From NCBI GenBank assembly GCA_018894105.1, contig CM032121.1, forward strand, positions 39,340,230-39,404,229: a stretch of 64,000 bases of DNA. Direction: 5' to 3'. Below, one piece after another: positions 50,930 through 63,149 of this stretch. The DNA is from Jacaranda mimosifolia (taxonomy: Eukaryota > Streptophyta > Magnoliopsida > Lamiales > Bignoniaceae). The notes under the pieces were generated by a model, which saw only the letters and a program-made list of their open reading frames with translations, was not told the DNA's origin and searched no databases. A program made the position numbers and the translations under genes. The stretch's first letter is position 1, and each line of letters begins with the position of its first letter.

Positions 50930-51033
50930 TACACAGTACATTAAGAGTCCATTTAAGCTCAAACTTCTAACTTGTTATATTATGTGAGAGACTTATGCTG
51001 TTGGGTACAAGCCACCTGGCAACCAATCGGGCA
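50930..51033 (-). repeat. tRNA-derived SINE-like copy, minus strand
   Basis: In reverse complement it reads GGTGGCTTGTACCCAACAGC, ATAAGTCTCTCACATAAT, GAAGTTTGAGC and CTTAATGTACTGTGTATTAAG, aligning part for part with the copy at 48670. It is sandwiched between two MITEs. Confidence 0.72.
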
Positions 51034-51037
51034 CTTA

Positions 51038-51458
51038 TGGCCCGTTTGGTTTTATTTCCAAATGCTATTTCCATTTTCAGCTATTTCTAGAAGTTGGAAA
51101 GTTAGTTATGTAATGTGATGTGGAAATGAAAATATATTTGGATGAAATATTGGAAAGTAATAATTATAATGGTTTGTAGGATTGAAAAGTAGGTTAATTT
51201 ATATTTTTTATATTTAAAAAGATTTATTTTTTAAAATATATGTATATTTTATTAATTTAAATATGATAGTGGGTAACTTTATGTCATATCAAATTTGAAT
51301 TTGATTGATGTGTAATAGGATAATAGGGTAAGTTTAGAATGAATTTTGGGAAAAAAAATATGTACTTTTCTGTTGAAAATTATAAGAAAGTGTTTGTTTT
51401 TAATTTTCATTCCCACAAGAAAATAAAAAGGAGCTTGGAAATGAAACCAAACGGGCCC
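51038..51458. mobile_element. Tourist-like MITE, family T2b, copy 1
   Basis: Near-perfect TIRs TGGCCCGTTTGGTTT(T/C) and (reverse complement) GGGCCCGTTTGGTTTC are flanked by TTA on both sides (51035-51037 and 51459-51461). It is homologous along its length, inverted, to 62368-62790. Confidence 0.9.
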
Positions 51459-52370
51459 TTAGAACTCATGGGGTGAAAGGGATTATCCGGATTTGTTGTT
51501 GAAATCTGGTTCAACAACTGAATAACATCTTTGATTAACTCTAGATCTTATAGATTTCCGTGTGGTGTGGCTAACAATTTAATAGTTGCAGCTGTCCCTC
51601 GGGAAAAGATATATAGTTAATAAATACTCGTAGTTTTTTCTAGTGCTAAATTTGGTTTAAATAAGTACAATTGAATCTCAAAAAATTATTACTCTGAATC
51701 AAGTGTGCATAAAGTAGGCTTTATAGTTCTACCAACGTCACCTCTTCACACCATCCCACATGGCTAGTAAAATTTAGAAAGTGTTTGGGAGAATCTTTTT
51801 ATTTTCAAATTTTATATTTTTAATTTAAAAATTAAAAAAAAAATTGCATATTTTTATTTCAACATTACTTAAAAAAGCTAAAATATAAAAGAAGTTGAAA
51901 GCAAAATTGTTCTTACTTTATTTATTTATTTATTTTATATTCAAATCTTAAACAAAAAGAAAACTTAGTATTTTTTCGCATAAAATCCAATGAAAATTAT
52001 TTTTTCTACTTTTTGAAATAATTTTTAAATATTCCCCACTTTTAATACTAATATTTTTTCTCACAATCTCTTAAATTAAGCATTTCTCCAAAAATAAAAA
52101 CTCTTCTGCATGCCTTTGATATATAGCGTACGTTATTTTTGCATGCTATTAGCATGAAAATAGGTGGTTAATATATGTTAATTTCATGTTTGATACCCAC
52201 TACTACAAGTCATTTCGTGGGAAGTATTCCTATACGTCTAAAGTAAGGGAGTGAGTAAGCCTTGTAGCCAAGGCGATCCATCTTTGGACAAGCGGGCCGA
52301 TCCGTACTTTTGATACAGCCTGCAACTGTAGTAGACATTAACCCATATTATTGTAATAGTGGTTGTGGGC

Positions 52371-52532
52371 TACAGTATAAATTGTCTCATCTCAAAAGAT
52401 AAACAAACATATCAAAACTCTCCAAAATAATTTTTTAACTATTTTCAAAACATAAACAAACATACATTATATTCTCCAACTCCACTCCTAAAACTCATTC
52501 TTCCAAAACATATAATTCATATCCAAACATTT
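52371..52532. mobile_element. Truncated T1-family MITE
   Basis: The reverse complement contains TTTGGATATGAATTATATG, GAGTGGAGTTGGAGAATATA and ATGTTTGTTTATGTTTTG, the first half of the copy C/E/H type. The rest is missing. Confidence 0.65.
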
Positions 52533-53882
52533 TTCTTTTTTTCTCTCACTATTTTTATAGTGTATATGGCATGTTATCCATGAGAATTCATGAATGCAAT
52601 AGCCCATATGGATGGAAAAGTGTTTTTTGGCCAAAGACAAAGTAGGAAACAGTTTGCAAAGCTTGTATTGGCAGAAGAAATTAAATGGATGGATAAAATT
52701 TTACTGACAATATCCCAAACAGAGGAAAAGTTTTCACAAGTTTGGCTGTGTCTCTATCTTAACCAAGCCCATCACATTCCTGATTCCCCCTTGAAACTCT
52801 TCTTTCACAATTTTAGGTCAAAATATAACAACCCCACTCTTGTGAATCACACTCAACCATATCATATTCAAAGGGTGTTTTTCAAGTCTATTTAAAAATA
52901 ATTTATAAATTATTTTTAAAGCTCGTAAAATATTAAATTGAAAGTTTGACGGAAAAAATTAGGAGACTTTCAGGGCAAATATACGTCATATGTACAATTT
53001 CGTAATATGAGACATGACGGTAAACTAAATGTCCGTTTATTTTAAAATTTAATCTTGAAATATTTACACTATTTATAATGCATTAAAACCTTAAAATATA
53101 TTCAATTAACAAATTTGGTATTATTTTACAAAATAGGATAAAGTAGTTTTTCTTTCCCCTAATTGTAATCTAATTTATTCTCCCTCTCTAATTCTTTTTT
53201 TCTTTAAATTTTAAATTTATTATAACTTTTTATTTCGAATACTTATCCTAAAAATTCAAATTAGAAAGTTAAAAAAGGAATAAAATTAAAACCATTAAAT
53301 TGCTAGTTTGAATAAAATATGACCATAAAATCTTCAAAATGAAAATATGCATAACTTTTTAATTAAGTAAGAAATATCCTAAAAAAGAAATTAATTTTAA
53401 AAAATAAAACTATACTTAATTAACATTTTAGATACCATTTAATAGAAAACCAAATTGTCACATTTTTATTTTCTTTTTCCCATTCATAGAAAGGGTAATC
53501 TTTTCCTCAGATATTTTTTGTTGCCGTCAAAGTGTCAATTAGCCAAAATTGGAATATGCTCCACTATTCACTATTTTTATGAATTTCCTTTTTTTTTTTT
53601 CTTTATTATTTATAAATACACAATAAAAATAAAGAGATTTCTCAGATTAGTCTAGTTTCCGTACTGCTGGTCTACTATTCCAGTGATTTTCATTCTGGCG
53701 GTATCTCCACGCGCTTGCAATGCGGGTGGGATTGTTCGTTCGCCCGTTTTCTTTTTTCAGCAAAACTTTGAACCCTCGCAACACTAAATACATGGACCTC
53801 TGCACCTCTTTGGAATTACAAGAATAATTGCATGGAAAAACACCATATCTTGTACGTTAAAGCAATTATATTTTACGAATCC

Positions 53883-53934
53883 CCTCGCGCCCCCCACTAC
53901 CGAACCCCAACCCACCCCCCCAACTCTACCCCGT
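53883..53934 (+). promoter_or_regulatory. C-rich tract upstream of the Cys-rich membrane protein gene
   Basis: Several runs of three to seven C are separated by short A/T spacers, about 240-290 bases before the predicted ATG at 54170. The surrounding DNA is AT-rich, so this stands out as a promoter-proximal tract that could form an i-motif (G-quadruplex on the other strand). Confidence 0.4.
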
Positions 53935-54169
53935 AAAACTTTACTCATACATTTCTACATACATCTTTTTTTCATGTGCAGAAATGGAGAATTTTCCGTG
54001 TGATTTGTGAGGGAGAGTGTTTTTGCTGCCATGGTTTGTCGACCGCGCTTATAGAAGAAATTCAAGCTCTTGTATGGACGCCAGCCATTGTGCCGGATTT
54101 ACCAGAGCTTCCACTTGTGGAGAAAAGGCGTGTTTTCTGGCAGGCATCGAGAAGAGAGAGAAAACTCGA

Positions 54170-54700
54170 ATGGACGATCGGAATCCATCTCCAGCTTCTT
54201 CGTCGTCGAGCGCTGCTGTGGGGAAATACTGCCGCCGCCGCCACGCGGTGGAGGAAGACGGCGGAGATCCGGTGGCGTGCACGGGGAAGTCGTGCCAGTC
54301 GTGCACGGCGGGGGTGATCGCGGACTGCGTGGCGATGTGCTGCTGCCCCTGCGCGGTGGTGAACATTCTAGCGCTGGCGTTTTTCAAGCTGCCGTTGGCG
54401 GTGGCGCGTAAATGCCTCAGCGGCCGGAAAAAGAAGAATCGGCGGGGGATGCTGGAGGAGAGGAGGAAATGCTGTATGGGGGATAGAAATGGGATTTCGG
54501 AAAAGGGAAGGGTAGAGGATGGGACATCGGAAATCGTATTATCGTCCATTGGAGCCGGGATTGGTGGAGAGGAGGTAAATGACAATTTTAGTGCTGAGTT
54601 CACAGCAGAGGACGTTTGGTTAGAACTGTATGAGGTTGGCCATTTGGGTTTTGGTAGGGTTTCTTTTACTGGAGTTCCTTTTCACAGCAAGGGCAATTAA
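54170..54700 (+). CDS. Small Cys-rich plant membrane protein (AT5G14690-like, function unknown)
   Basis: A single exon encodes 176 aa from the ATG at 54170. An in-frame ATG at 54074 would add 32 residues, and frame homology alone cannot decide between them. The N-terminus is low-complexity (Ser, then Glu/Asp). Residues about 38-62 are Cys-rich (ACTGKSCQSC, then CCCPCAVVN). Residues about 49-78 form one hydrophobic segment ending in KLPLAVARKC, followed by a basic KKKNRR stretch, so a single membrane span with a cytosolic basic flank is likely. The cluster CCCPC could be palmitoylated or bind metal (inference). The exon is much more GC-rich than its surroundings. I recognise the family only as an unnamed plant transmembrane protein. 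Confidence 0.8.
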   Translation: MDDRNPSPASSSSSAAVGKYCRRRHAVEEDGGDPVACTGKSCQSCTAGVIADCVAMCCCPCAVVNILALAFFKLPLAVARKCLSGRKKKNRRGMLEERRKCCMGDRNGISEKGRVEDGTSEIVLSSIGAGIGGEEVNDNFSAEFTAEDVWLELYEVGHLGFGRVSFTGVPFHSKGN

Positions 54701-55536
54701 GGGAATTTGGCCTTTTCTTTTTCTTTTTTGGTTTTTTGTCAAGGTAAAAAAATCTTGAAATATTAAGTTTTTATCCTTTTTCTTTTGGCTTAAAAGGGTT
54801 GTTAATTTGTTATTGTCTATTTTACCCTTTTGGCTGGGGAAATTGGATTGATGAGAGATGTATGGTTTCACTGGTAAAGAAATTGAAAATTTTGTGTCTC
54901 TTGTTTCGATTTTCCTATTATTTCTTTGTAAATTGTATAGGTCGTTTGAACTTGTTGAAGTCTCAACGTAAATCGTTAATTGATTGAATAATATCATTCT
55001 TATATTTATATATAAAATTTAAAATTAAAATTTTAATGAATTATTTATCTACTTATATGTGTAAATAAAATATCTCTTATTTTTGTTCTTTTATTTACTT
55101 TGATGCCAATCTTTTGTTCTCTCTCCTTAATTGTTGTTATATATTTGGAATTTAACTTTGAATGAGAAATTTATTAAGAAAATTCTTTTTCACAATTTAA
55201 AAAATATAATTTTATATTTTATCTTAACATTTTTTTAATACTGATTTTCTTAACAAACTTTTGGTGTGCGCCTATTTATATGCAATTAAAAAAAATAAAT
55301 TATTTTTATTCTTTTATCTTTTATTTTATTTGAAGACAGTCTTTTGTTATCTCTCTTCAATTTTTTTAACATGTTTAAACTTCAAATTCTAATAAAAAAT
55401 TTATTAATGAAATTCTTTTTAACATTTTAAATACTATAATTTTTCACCTTAGCTTTTTGCCACAACATCTTTTATTCTTTTTGTTTTTCACTACATTCCT
55501 TAATTCAAACATACCATAAGAGAATCTATCAAGTAA

Positions 55537-55969
55537 GGACTAGTTTGTTTTGAATGATGTGATTAAAAGTGATATATAAGCAAATTGATATATTTTAAGT
55601 CCATTAGGATATAATATTTTAATTTTATGTTTGGCTAGTAAGATTAATATATAAATAAATTAAAATATAATATATAAATTTACTATTATATCCTTTATAC
55701 TTTTTAATAAATTTTTCACAATTTTTTCATTCTTCCCCATTCTTAGGAACAAGGTTTAATTGAAAATAAGATAAAAAATTAGTCGTATTTGATTTTTGTA
55801 ATTCTTATAACACTAAATAAAGCATTCTTCCATTTGATTCATTTTTCAAAAACAACAATAAATAATGTTGGGCTTAGAATTTATCAAGAGCTTTTATCAA
55901 TTAAAACAAACATTAAAATAGGCTTGATTAAGTATGTATCATACCCAATCAAGCCAAGCACACAAGGCC
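55537..55969. mobile_element. Tourist-like MITE with TAA duplications
   Basis: Ends GGACTAGTTTG and (reverse complement) GGCCTTGTGTGCTTGG are flanked by TAA (55534-55536 and 55970-55972). The interior is AT-rich and non-coding. Confidence 0.65.
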
Positions 55970-56045
55970 TAAATCAATAAATTAACATATTACACTCAAT
56001 AATAGAAATTTAATATGCAATATTGTAGTTACATTATAAGATCAT

Positions 56046-56482
56046 GGTAATGTTTGGACATGAATTATGTGTTTTGAAATTATATATTTTGAGAGAATGA
56101 GTTTTGGAAGTGGGGTTTGGGAATATGAAATTTGTTTTGGGGAACGTAATGCATGTTTGTTTATATTTTGATAATAGAAAGAAAATTATTTTGAAAATTT
56201 TTGGTATGCTTGTTTATGTTTGAGAAGAGACAAATTCTACTGTAGGAGTCAAATTAATATTTTTTTGTTGGATTTTTAAAGTGAAAATGAAATCGAGTTG
56301 TTGTAATAATAATAAAATATGTATGTATATATTGAAAAATAAAAAAGGTTTGGGAATAATGAAAGATAGAAGGGGATGTTTTGGGAAATTTAATTTATCA
56401 TTTTGGAGAAATTGTTTTTGTATGTTTGGTTATATTTTGAAGAAACAAAATTATTTTTTCAAAATGTAACCAAACATAGCCC
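56046..56482. mobile_element. Tourist-like MITE, family T1, copy H
   Basis: Ends GGTAATGTTTGGACATG and (reverse complement) GGCTATGTTTGGTTAC enclose an interior that matches copy E strongly (GTGTTTTGAAATTATATATTTTG-type start, GGAGTCAAATTAATATTTT). Flanks are not clean. Confidence 0.8.
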
Positions 56483-57032
56483 CATGTTATTTTTTATTTT
56501 CTGATTTTTTTTTATATATTTTTTTGAGATTTGAACTTAAGATTGAGAAGATCCAAATCTTGTCTTTTACTAATTGAACTATACTTCATTACTGTCACCT
56601 TTCTCAGTTACTCTTCATCAGAGTAGGAGTTTTGCATGGAGAGAAGAGCCAAAGCTGTTACACAGTAATGTGAAAGAGCATCCTAATTGTTACTTTTATT
56701 TTCAATGATAAATAGTTATAGTTACAAGCCAAAAATTTTGTGCCCTTTTGGGATCCTCAACTCAAAAAATTCCTTGGATTATATATATATATATATTCTT
56801 TATTCCATCCACCATTTTTCATGATGTTTATTATGTTTGATTTTATTTTAAGATGTTTTAAAAAAAATATTTAAGAAGCGTGTAAATAATATAAAAATAT
56901 TTCTGATTTGTATGTATCGAATTTTTTTTGTTATAAATTCTTTTTCTATAAGTTTTTTATTTAATTACTGATTAATGGAATCACATTAAAATTTGATATT
57001 ATTATACAATATTATAGTAGTATAAAAACTAA

Positions 57033-57339
57033 GGGAGTGTTTGGTTGAAATATAACCAAATATATCCATATTTTTCCTCCAAAACACACATTTTTCAATA
57101 TATACATATATTATATATAATATATATATTTTATTATTATTCTAACATTAAAAAAATTACTTAAATCCATTTTCATCTCAAAAATCCAACAAAAAAATAT
57201 TTATTTGACTGCTACAGTAAAAAATTGTCTCCCCCAATACATATACAAACATACCAAAAAATAACTTTCACATTCTCTAACAATTCATTATCCCAAAATA
57301 TATAATAAAATCAAACAAAAAATATAACCAAATATTCCT
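57033..57339. mobile_element. Tourist-like MITE, family T1, copy I
   Basis: Ends GGGAGTGTTTGGTTG and (reverse complement) GGAATATTTGGTTATA are flanked by TAA (57030-57032 and 57340-57342). The interior is the reverse complement of copy D. Confidence 0.82.
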
Positions 57340-58157
57340 TAATTCTTTATAAAAATATATATTATACGCGTCTATGAATGTTCTTTATAATAATTAAAGT
57401 CAGATATATTTTATATTCAGATGAGGATTAGTATTTATCGTACAATGGTATCTTTTTTCCAATATGATAAATATATGTGTATATGCACCATATGATTGCT
57501 GGTGGAACAATAAAAAATAAATAAATTGTAATGATAATTATACTAAATTAGATTTTAATATTTTTCCAGCCACTTATATCACTTATTTTTTGATAGTCCC
57601 ACAAAAAGGGGTATCTAGAAAAGTAGAAATAATTGGACAAACTACAAAGTTTTTTATGCAATTATCCCTTGTCCTTTTTACTAATACATTATATAAGTCT
57701 TATAGCAATTACCCCTTTTTTGGGCTTTAAATACTTACTTAATTCTTATAGCTATCAGAAAAGCCACATGGAAACATAATGGTTAATACTTCGAGTGAGA
57801 AATGCATAATCACTCCTAATTTATTGTTTGTTTGTCTTGATATAGTGTCAATAATAAGTCATTGGCCCTGTATTAAATTGAAATATAGATCAAAATGTGA
57901 GAGACTTGATATATTTTTCTTGAGTTGGATAAGTTTCATAAAGACCAAATTATCCTTGATTAGTATGTAAAAATATATATTAAAATAAATAATAAAAGAA
58001 TATAATCGTAAAATCATATGTTTTGTTTTAATTTACTTTTCAGTTAATCTTACCAATCAAACGTTAAATTATATTGCTTTATCTTGATAGACTTAAAACA
58101 TATCCATTTATTTGTATATAATTCATAATCACATCACTCCAAGCAAACTAGCCCTAC

Positions 58158-58434
58158 GGGCTAATTTGATTGGAATGATAGAGTGGGATATAATATTTTT
58201 ATCTCATCTTATTATTCATTTGGTTGGAGTGACAATAAACACTAAAACCCGTATGAATACTAAAAGCCGTATTTGTATATGCAATTTTCATGATAAATTA
58301 ACCTATCACCATCCATGAGTTTATTTATCATGCAAACCAAACTATACGACAATGATAAAAATTACACAAATTGTCACATAATAAATAATCATTAGATAAG
58401 ATAAGATAGCTTAAAAATCAAACCAAACTAGTCC
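58158..58434. mobile_element. Tourist-like MITE, family T3, uninterrupted copy
   Basis: Ends GGGCTAATTTGATTGG and (reverse complement) GGACTAGTTTGGTTTG have flanks TAC and TAA. In reverse complement it aligns with both halves of the split copy at 46483-47069, including ATTTGTGTAATTTTTATCAT and ATGATAAATAAA. Confidence 0.82.
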
Positions 58435-60054
58435 TAAGAATATAATATATATATGCACTCCCCTCCAATAGAGCACGATTTGTTTATTAAATTAAATTAA
58501 TTAATTAACTAAGTTCCTATTTAATTATATATATATATGCTATAATGCTGCATAGTTGTTGCTCACAATCTTTTTTATTTTTCTAAGTCGGCTAATCATG
58601 GAAAGGATAATTTTGTTAAAAGATTATGGATTATATATGTCCTTTTAATACTTTGAAATTCTGATTTAAATTTTTTTCACCAAACATATATATATATATA
58701 TATCATAAAATTGCAATTTTAAATTATTAACAAACAAAGTTCACAATAATTAAGCTGCGCCCCTTTAACTTATAAATAAAAAATAAAAGCCATGAGTAGC
58801 GTGGTTTGGGGGTAGCCAAAAGTCAAGACCCCTAAAAGTTCATTAAAAAATAAGAAAAGAAAAGGTTCACGAGGGCAACATAAAGTTTTGACCCACATAA
58901 TGAGAATAACACATAAAAATTTAAGGGAAAAAAATATTCTATAATTATAAATTAGTCTAAGGATGTCAAAGTTACTTGTTCCCGCGGGTATATGCGGAGA
59001 ATTTCCCGCAATGGGGCGAATATGAGGAGAAATTTCTCCCCGCGGAGACAGAGACAGGTCAAAATTGAACCTTGATTGCTCTCCTCGTCCTCCTGATTAC
59101 CCACTACTCGTTAAAAATTAATTAATTTATTAACTTTATATTATATATATTTAAAATAATATCAAAAAATATGTAATTGTTAAAAATAATTTTTTCTTCT
59201 AATAAATTACATGTATTTTTGTGGAAACCACATTAAATTGAGAATTCTTTGAAAAAATTATGAAGTTTTATTGATATTTATATTTATGTATTTTATATCT
59301 TTTAATATTTTTATAATAATACATAATTAAATTACTCTACGTTTTTTATTTTATTGCGCTACTTTAAATTGGAGACGCCATTTTTATTTTGATAGCTGTT
59401 TAAAAATAATTAAAATAGAGCAAAAGTTGAAAGCACCATTTTTAGTAAATATTTATAAATTATATTTGTCAATTTTGTTCTTCCTAGCTTTTTTGAAACG
59501 CCAGCTTAAAGAATAATTTAGTATTTTATCATATAAACTAAGTATGAATTGTTCTTTTACCAAATATCTTCATTTTATTTTTGTGCTACTTTCTGAATTA
59601 ATTACTAAAGATTCTCTCCATTTTTATTACTAATTGTTTTTTTCCCAAAATATTTAAAATTAATTATTTTTTCAAAAATAAAACTTTCGCAAAGTTTACG
59701 TCTTATAGGAGATAAATTTATCTAACTAGTTTACTTTATTTATTTATTTTTATATTGCATGCTTAGAAATTCTGTCGCTTGACATTCCATAATTGAACAT
59801 TGCACGTAATGTACGCATAGAAAGCGACTCGTGCGAGGTTTTGATACCCAAAAACAATAGAAACAGTAACTGTAAGGAAATCCTCATGCGTGCTCCCCTG
59901 CCCTTCTATTACAACCTCAAATGGTAAATCTACCAAACACTGATGTCATTTTTTTCTTTTTCCTTTTTTCTTTCTATCTTTTTACATATTTACATATGTA
60001 TGTACGCTAAAATCCATTAGGGTCTAAAGGGTGACGCAATTAAATCAATTAACC

Positions 60055-60976
60055 TAGAACTGTCAATTGAGTGGATTTTAATTTGAATTCGATTCAATTA
60101 TTTATGATCTTTAATTGGTAAATGATTCGACGGACATGATCCGATTAAAAACATTTGTAATTCAAAATAAATTGCGTGAATATGAATATGGTTCGATCCG
60201 ATCCATTAGTAATTCAAATTCAAATATATTTAATAGTATGCATATATATTATTGTATATATGTATACACATGATCTTATAGAAAGCGAGAGTGGATATTT
60301 GGATGAAGGGAGTAATGAACTCTTATATAATATATCAAATCATGTGTTTTTTTTTTATATAAATTGTTAGATTTCGAACTTATTTGCATCATATTACAGT
60401 ACTTGTTTTTCTATTTTTATAACAGAAAATGATGCGGACAGAATAATGAGTAGGAGTCGAATGTCATGATATGACAAGAATGCAATGCGGATCAGCTCGA
60501 TTTGATCAAAATGAGTTTTTTTTTTTTTAATTTATAAAACTTTAAGTCTATAATTAGTTAATTGAAGAATCAAGTATGACTATATATTTATGATGCCAAA
60601 TAAATACTATTATCAGCAACGAAACTTAAAATGTAATGATTTAGTGAATGAATGTGATTAAATTAAATCATATTATTGCTTTTACGTGATCAATATATTT
60701 GAAATTTATTCATTAATCTGTTGGGTAATTTTTTTTAATGATGACTGTTTTGAATTTGGATTCTACTAAGTTTTTAGAGAAATAATAAATATATGATGAT
60801 TTTGGGGGTATTTAGATTTGGAATTTTTTTGGATATCTTTATATGAATTCGGATATGGTTACACCAACTATAGATTCTATAGAATATTGAATCGAATTTA
60901 GATATGATATATTACTTTCAAATTTAAATTTGAACCCAGCATGATTCGATTCGAATCCAATCAATTGACAAATCTA
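60055..60976. mobile_element. Non-autonomous hAT-like element, family Y, copy 2 (922 bp)
   Basis: TIRs TAGAACTGTCAATTGAGTGG and (reverse complement) TAGATTTGTCAATTGATTGG are flanked by the perfect 8-bp duplication AATTAACC (60047-60054 and 60977-60984). The interior matches 17433-18327. No transposase was found. Confidence 0.92.
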
Positions 60977-62061
60977 AATTAACCACTCGACTACAACGAT
61001 ATTATCAACTCTCATGGATGTTTTTTCTTAAATTATGATTCTTATTCAAGCATCACCGATTATTATCATCACATGTGATAAGCCCCATCGCTTATGAGGA
61101 ACACTTTTCCTCCAGCACAAAAAAATAATCCCCTAATATTTTGAAAATTTTAGCTCCACAAGGTATTGTTTCCTAGATACTTATGGTTTAGGGTTTATTT
61201 TCCATGAAAGACGCATTAATGCTTGAGATTGATGAAGCTTTCATGAACTGTCTAGTTAGCAAGCTAGAACCAGTCTGTAGTCAATATACATTTGCAGAGT
61301 TAATCAAATTTGATGTCGCAGGAAATGACACACAGTATATCTATCAATGGTTAAAAAGTTGACCAGAGACGGGAGCTCGAGTGAGTGATATTTTGGCTAA
61401 ATTGGGTGTCTTGGTCGAGAGCTCTTTAGGTCGAGTGGTCGGGTGGTAGGGATATGAGTGATGTGAGTTGGTATCTAATGGCTTTCAGATGATCCCTCAA
61501 TTAATAAATGGGGGTATTTATAGTGATCCTTTGCGCATAGTGTGTACTATTGAGCTTGACGTGGATGCCATCCTAAACTTGCACGTGTCGTAAAATGGAG
61601 GGCTCAGATGGTGTCGCTGCTTGGATGCAGGTCGGGCAATTGGGTTGACCCATTTAAAAAGACACGGATCCTTATATATTAAACGAGATGAGGACAGTTA
61701 TGTCTTTTGAAGAAATCTCCCAAAATCAAAACTCATTTAGTAATAAACAAAACCATGAGGGGTGATTCATGCTAAGTTTGGGATGAGCACGCAAACCACA
61801 CAACAGAGCCCTGCATTACTAAGGTTGAGGGGTCATGCCCCCCTTAAGAGGAGAGTTGAGCGAGCCTGTTAGGTTCAAATTCCCAACCTCACGTTTTATG
61901 CGTGAAATTAATGTTACTAGGCTAGGAATTAAGCACATGCGGCTCAATTCCGACTCTTTTCTCTCATATCACTAGAGAAACAACTTATAAATTATTAAAT
62001 CTATCAACACCTTCAATATAAATAAAATTTGGTATCACCATCGTCAACTAATAAAATTTTC

Positions 62062-62184
62062 ATGCCAAGTGCCCTGTGGCCTAATGTCATAAGCTTTTTA
62101 CAAAATGTGAAAAGTTAGGAGTTCGAATCCTAACAAGCTCCTGATATGTGTGCGTCTGTATAAGTAAAAAAAAAAAAAAAAGGG
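62062..62184 (+). repeat. tRNA-derived SINE-like element with long poly-A tail
   Basis: AAGTGCCCTGTGGCCTAATG (box A region), CATAAGC...ACAAAATG, GGAGTTCGAATCCTAAC (box B), GATATGTGTGCGTCTGTAT and a 15-A tail. Flanks CTAATAAAATTTTC (62048-62061) and CTAATAAAGTTTCC (62185-62198) match at 12 of 14 positions. Confidence 0.82.
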
Positions 62185-62367
62185 CTAATAAAGTTTCCAG
62201 GGAGCCACGTAATAATACCAAGTGAAAATTTCAAAACCACAACAATCTTTCACCAATATAGGAGGCGGGTGGCCCATCTGAAAACAAGCCATGAGGGGAT
62301 ATCCTGGAAAAGAATGGTCTGAAACAAACAATGGTGGAGCCCATTAAGGCACATTATTGGCTCGTTA

Positions 62368-62790
62368 CGGCCCGTTTGGTTTCATTTCCAAATTCATTTT
62401 TTATTTTTTTTGTGAAAATAAAAATTGAAAACAAACACTTTTTTACAATTTTCAACAGAAAAAGTACATATTTTCTTTCAAAAATTCATTTCTAAACCTA
62501 CTATATTATCCTATTACACATTAATCAAATTCAAATTTGATTTAACATAAAGTTACCCACGATTATTTTTAAATTAATAAAATATACATATATTTTCAAA
62601 AATAATTTTTTTAAATATAAAAAATATAAATTAACTTACTTTTCAATCATATAAATTATTATAATCATTACTTTTTAATATTTTATCTAAATATATTTTT
62701 ATTTTTATATCACATTATATAATTAACTTTTTAATTTTTAGAAATGATTAAAAATAAAAATGACATTTAAAAATAAAATCAAACGGGCCG
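62368..62790. mobile_element. Tourist-like MITE, family T2b, copy 2
   Basis: Ends CGGCCCGTTTGGTTTC and (reverse complement) CGGCCCGTTTGATTTT are flanked by TTA (62365-62367 and 62791-62793). It is inverted relative to copy 1 and heavily changed by C-to-T and G-to-A substitutions. Confidence 0.88.
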
Positions 62791-63149
62791 TTAGTTTCCT
62801 CAGTTATCAAATATTTTTAAAAGAATTTCGAGTTTTTTTTATTAACATATATATTAGGATCCCCAAAGCCCATACATACTTGCCAGTTCCCGCCACTTCT
62901 CTCCTGAAAAACAATGACACGTCTTCTTAATAATTGATGATGAGGTTTGAACAGCTGTAATTTGATGCGTTTTGTGGGTCCCACATGTCATGTCACAGCG
63001 CGCTGCCGTATAGGAACAGTACCCCCAGTACAGGTTTGTTTGGCCTGACTGAAAAACAGTGTTTTCTTTCGGAATCTTCCTCAGGAAAATGGCCATTTGT
63101 ACGAATTTCATGACTTCCTTTTGTTTTTCCATAAGTTTCTTAACTGTAC

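Larger units (their letters stand above)
45170..53850. other. Gene-free, transposon-rich interval between CCR-like and membrane-protein genes
   Basis: Apart from listed elements it shows: (CA)n near 47368-47386; a promoter-like fragment at 48040-48300; a CTTGTTTGATA / TATCAAACG bounded segment at about 50140-50570 that may be another MITE; a partial T1 copy at 52371-52532; and plain AT-rich DNA. No coding exon was found. Confidence 0.55.

Noticed and set aside
54017..54169. In-frame N-terminal extension of the Cys-rich membrane protein
   Set aside because: The first codon is GTG, and only the ATG at 54074 would be a usable alternative start. Conservation could not be checked, so the ATG at 54170 was preferred.
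61370..61690. Possible solo LTR or other repeat with a GTATTTATAG motif
   Set aside because: No terminal TG/CA pair, target duplication or second copy was found, so it was not called.
62062..62150. Possible tRNA gene (GTTCGAATCC box B)
   Set aside because: No cloverleaf acceptor pairing, followed by a poly-A tail and flanked by long duplications. It fits a SINE better.
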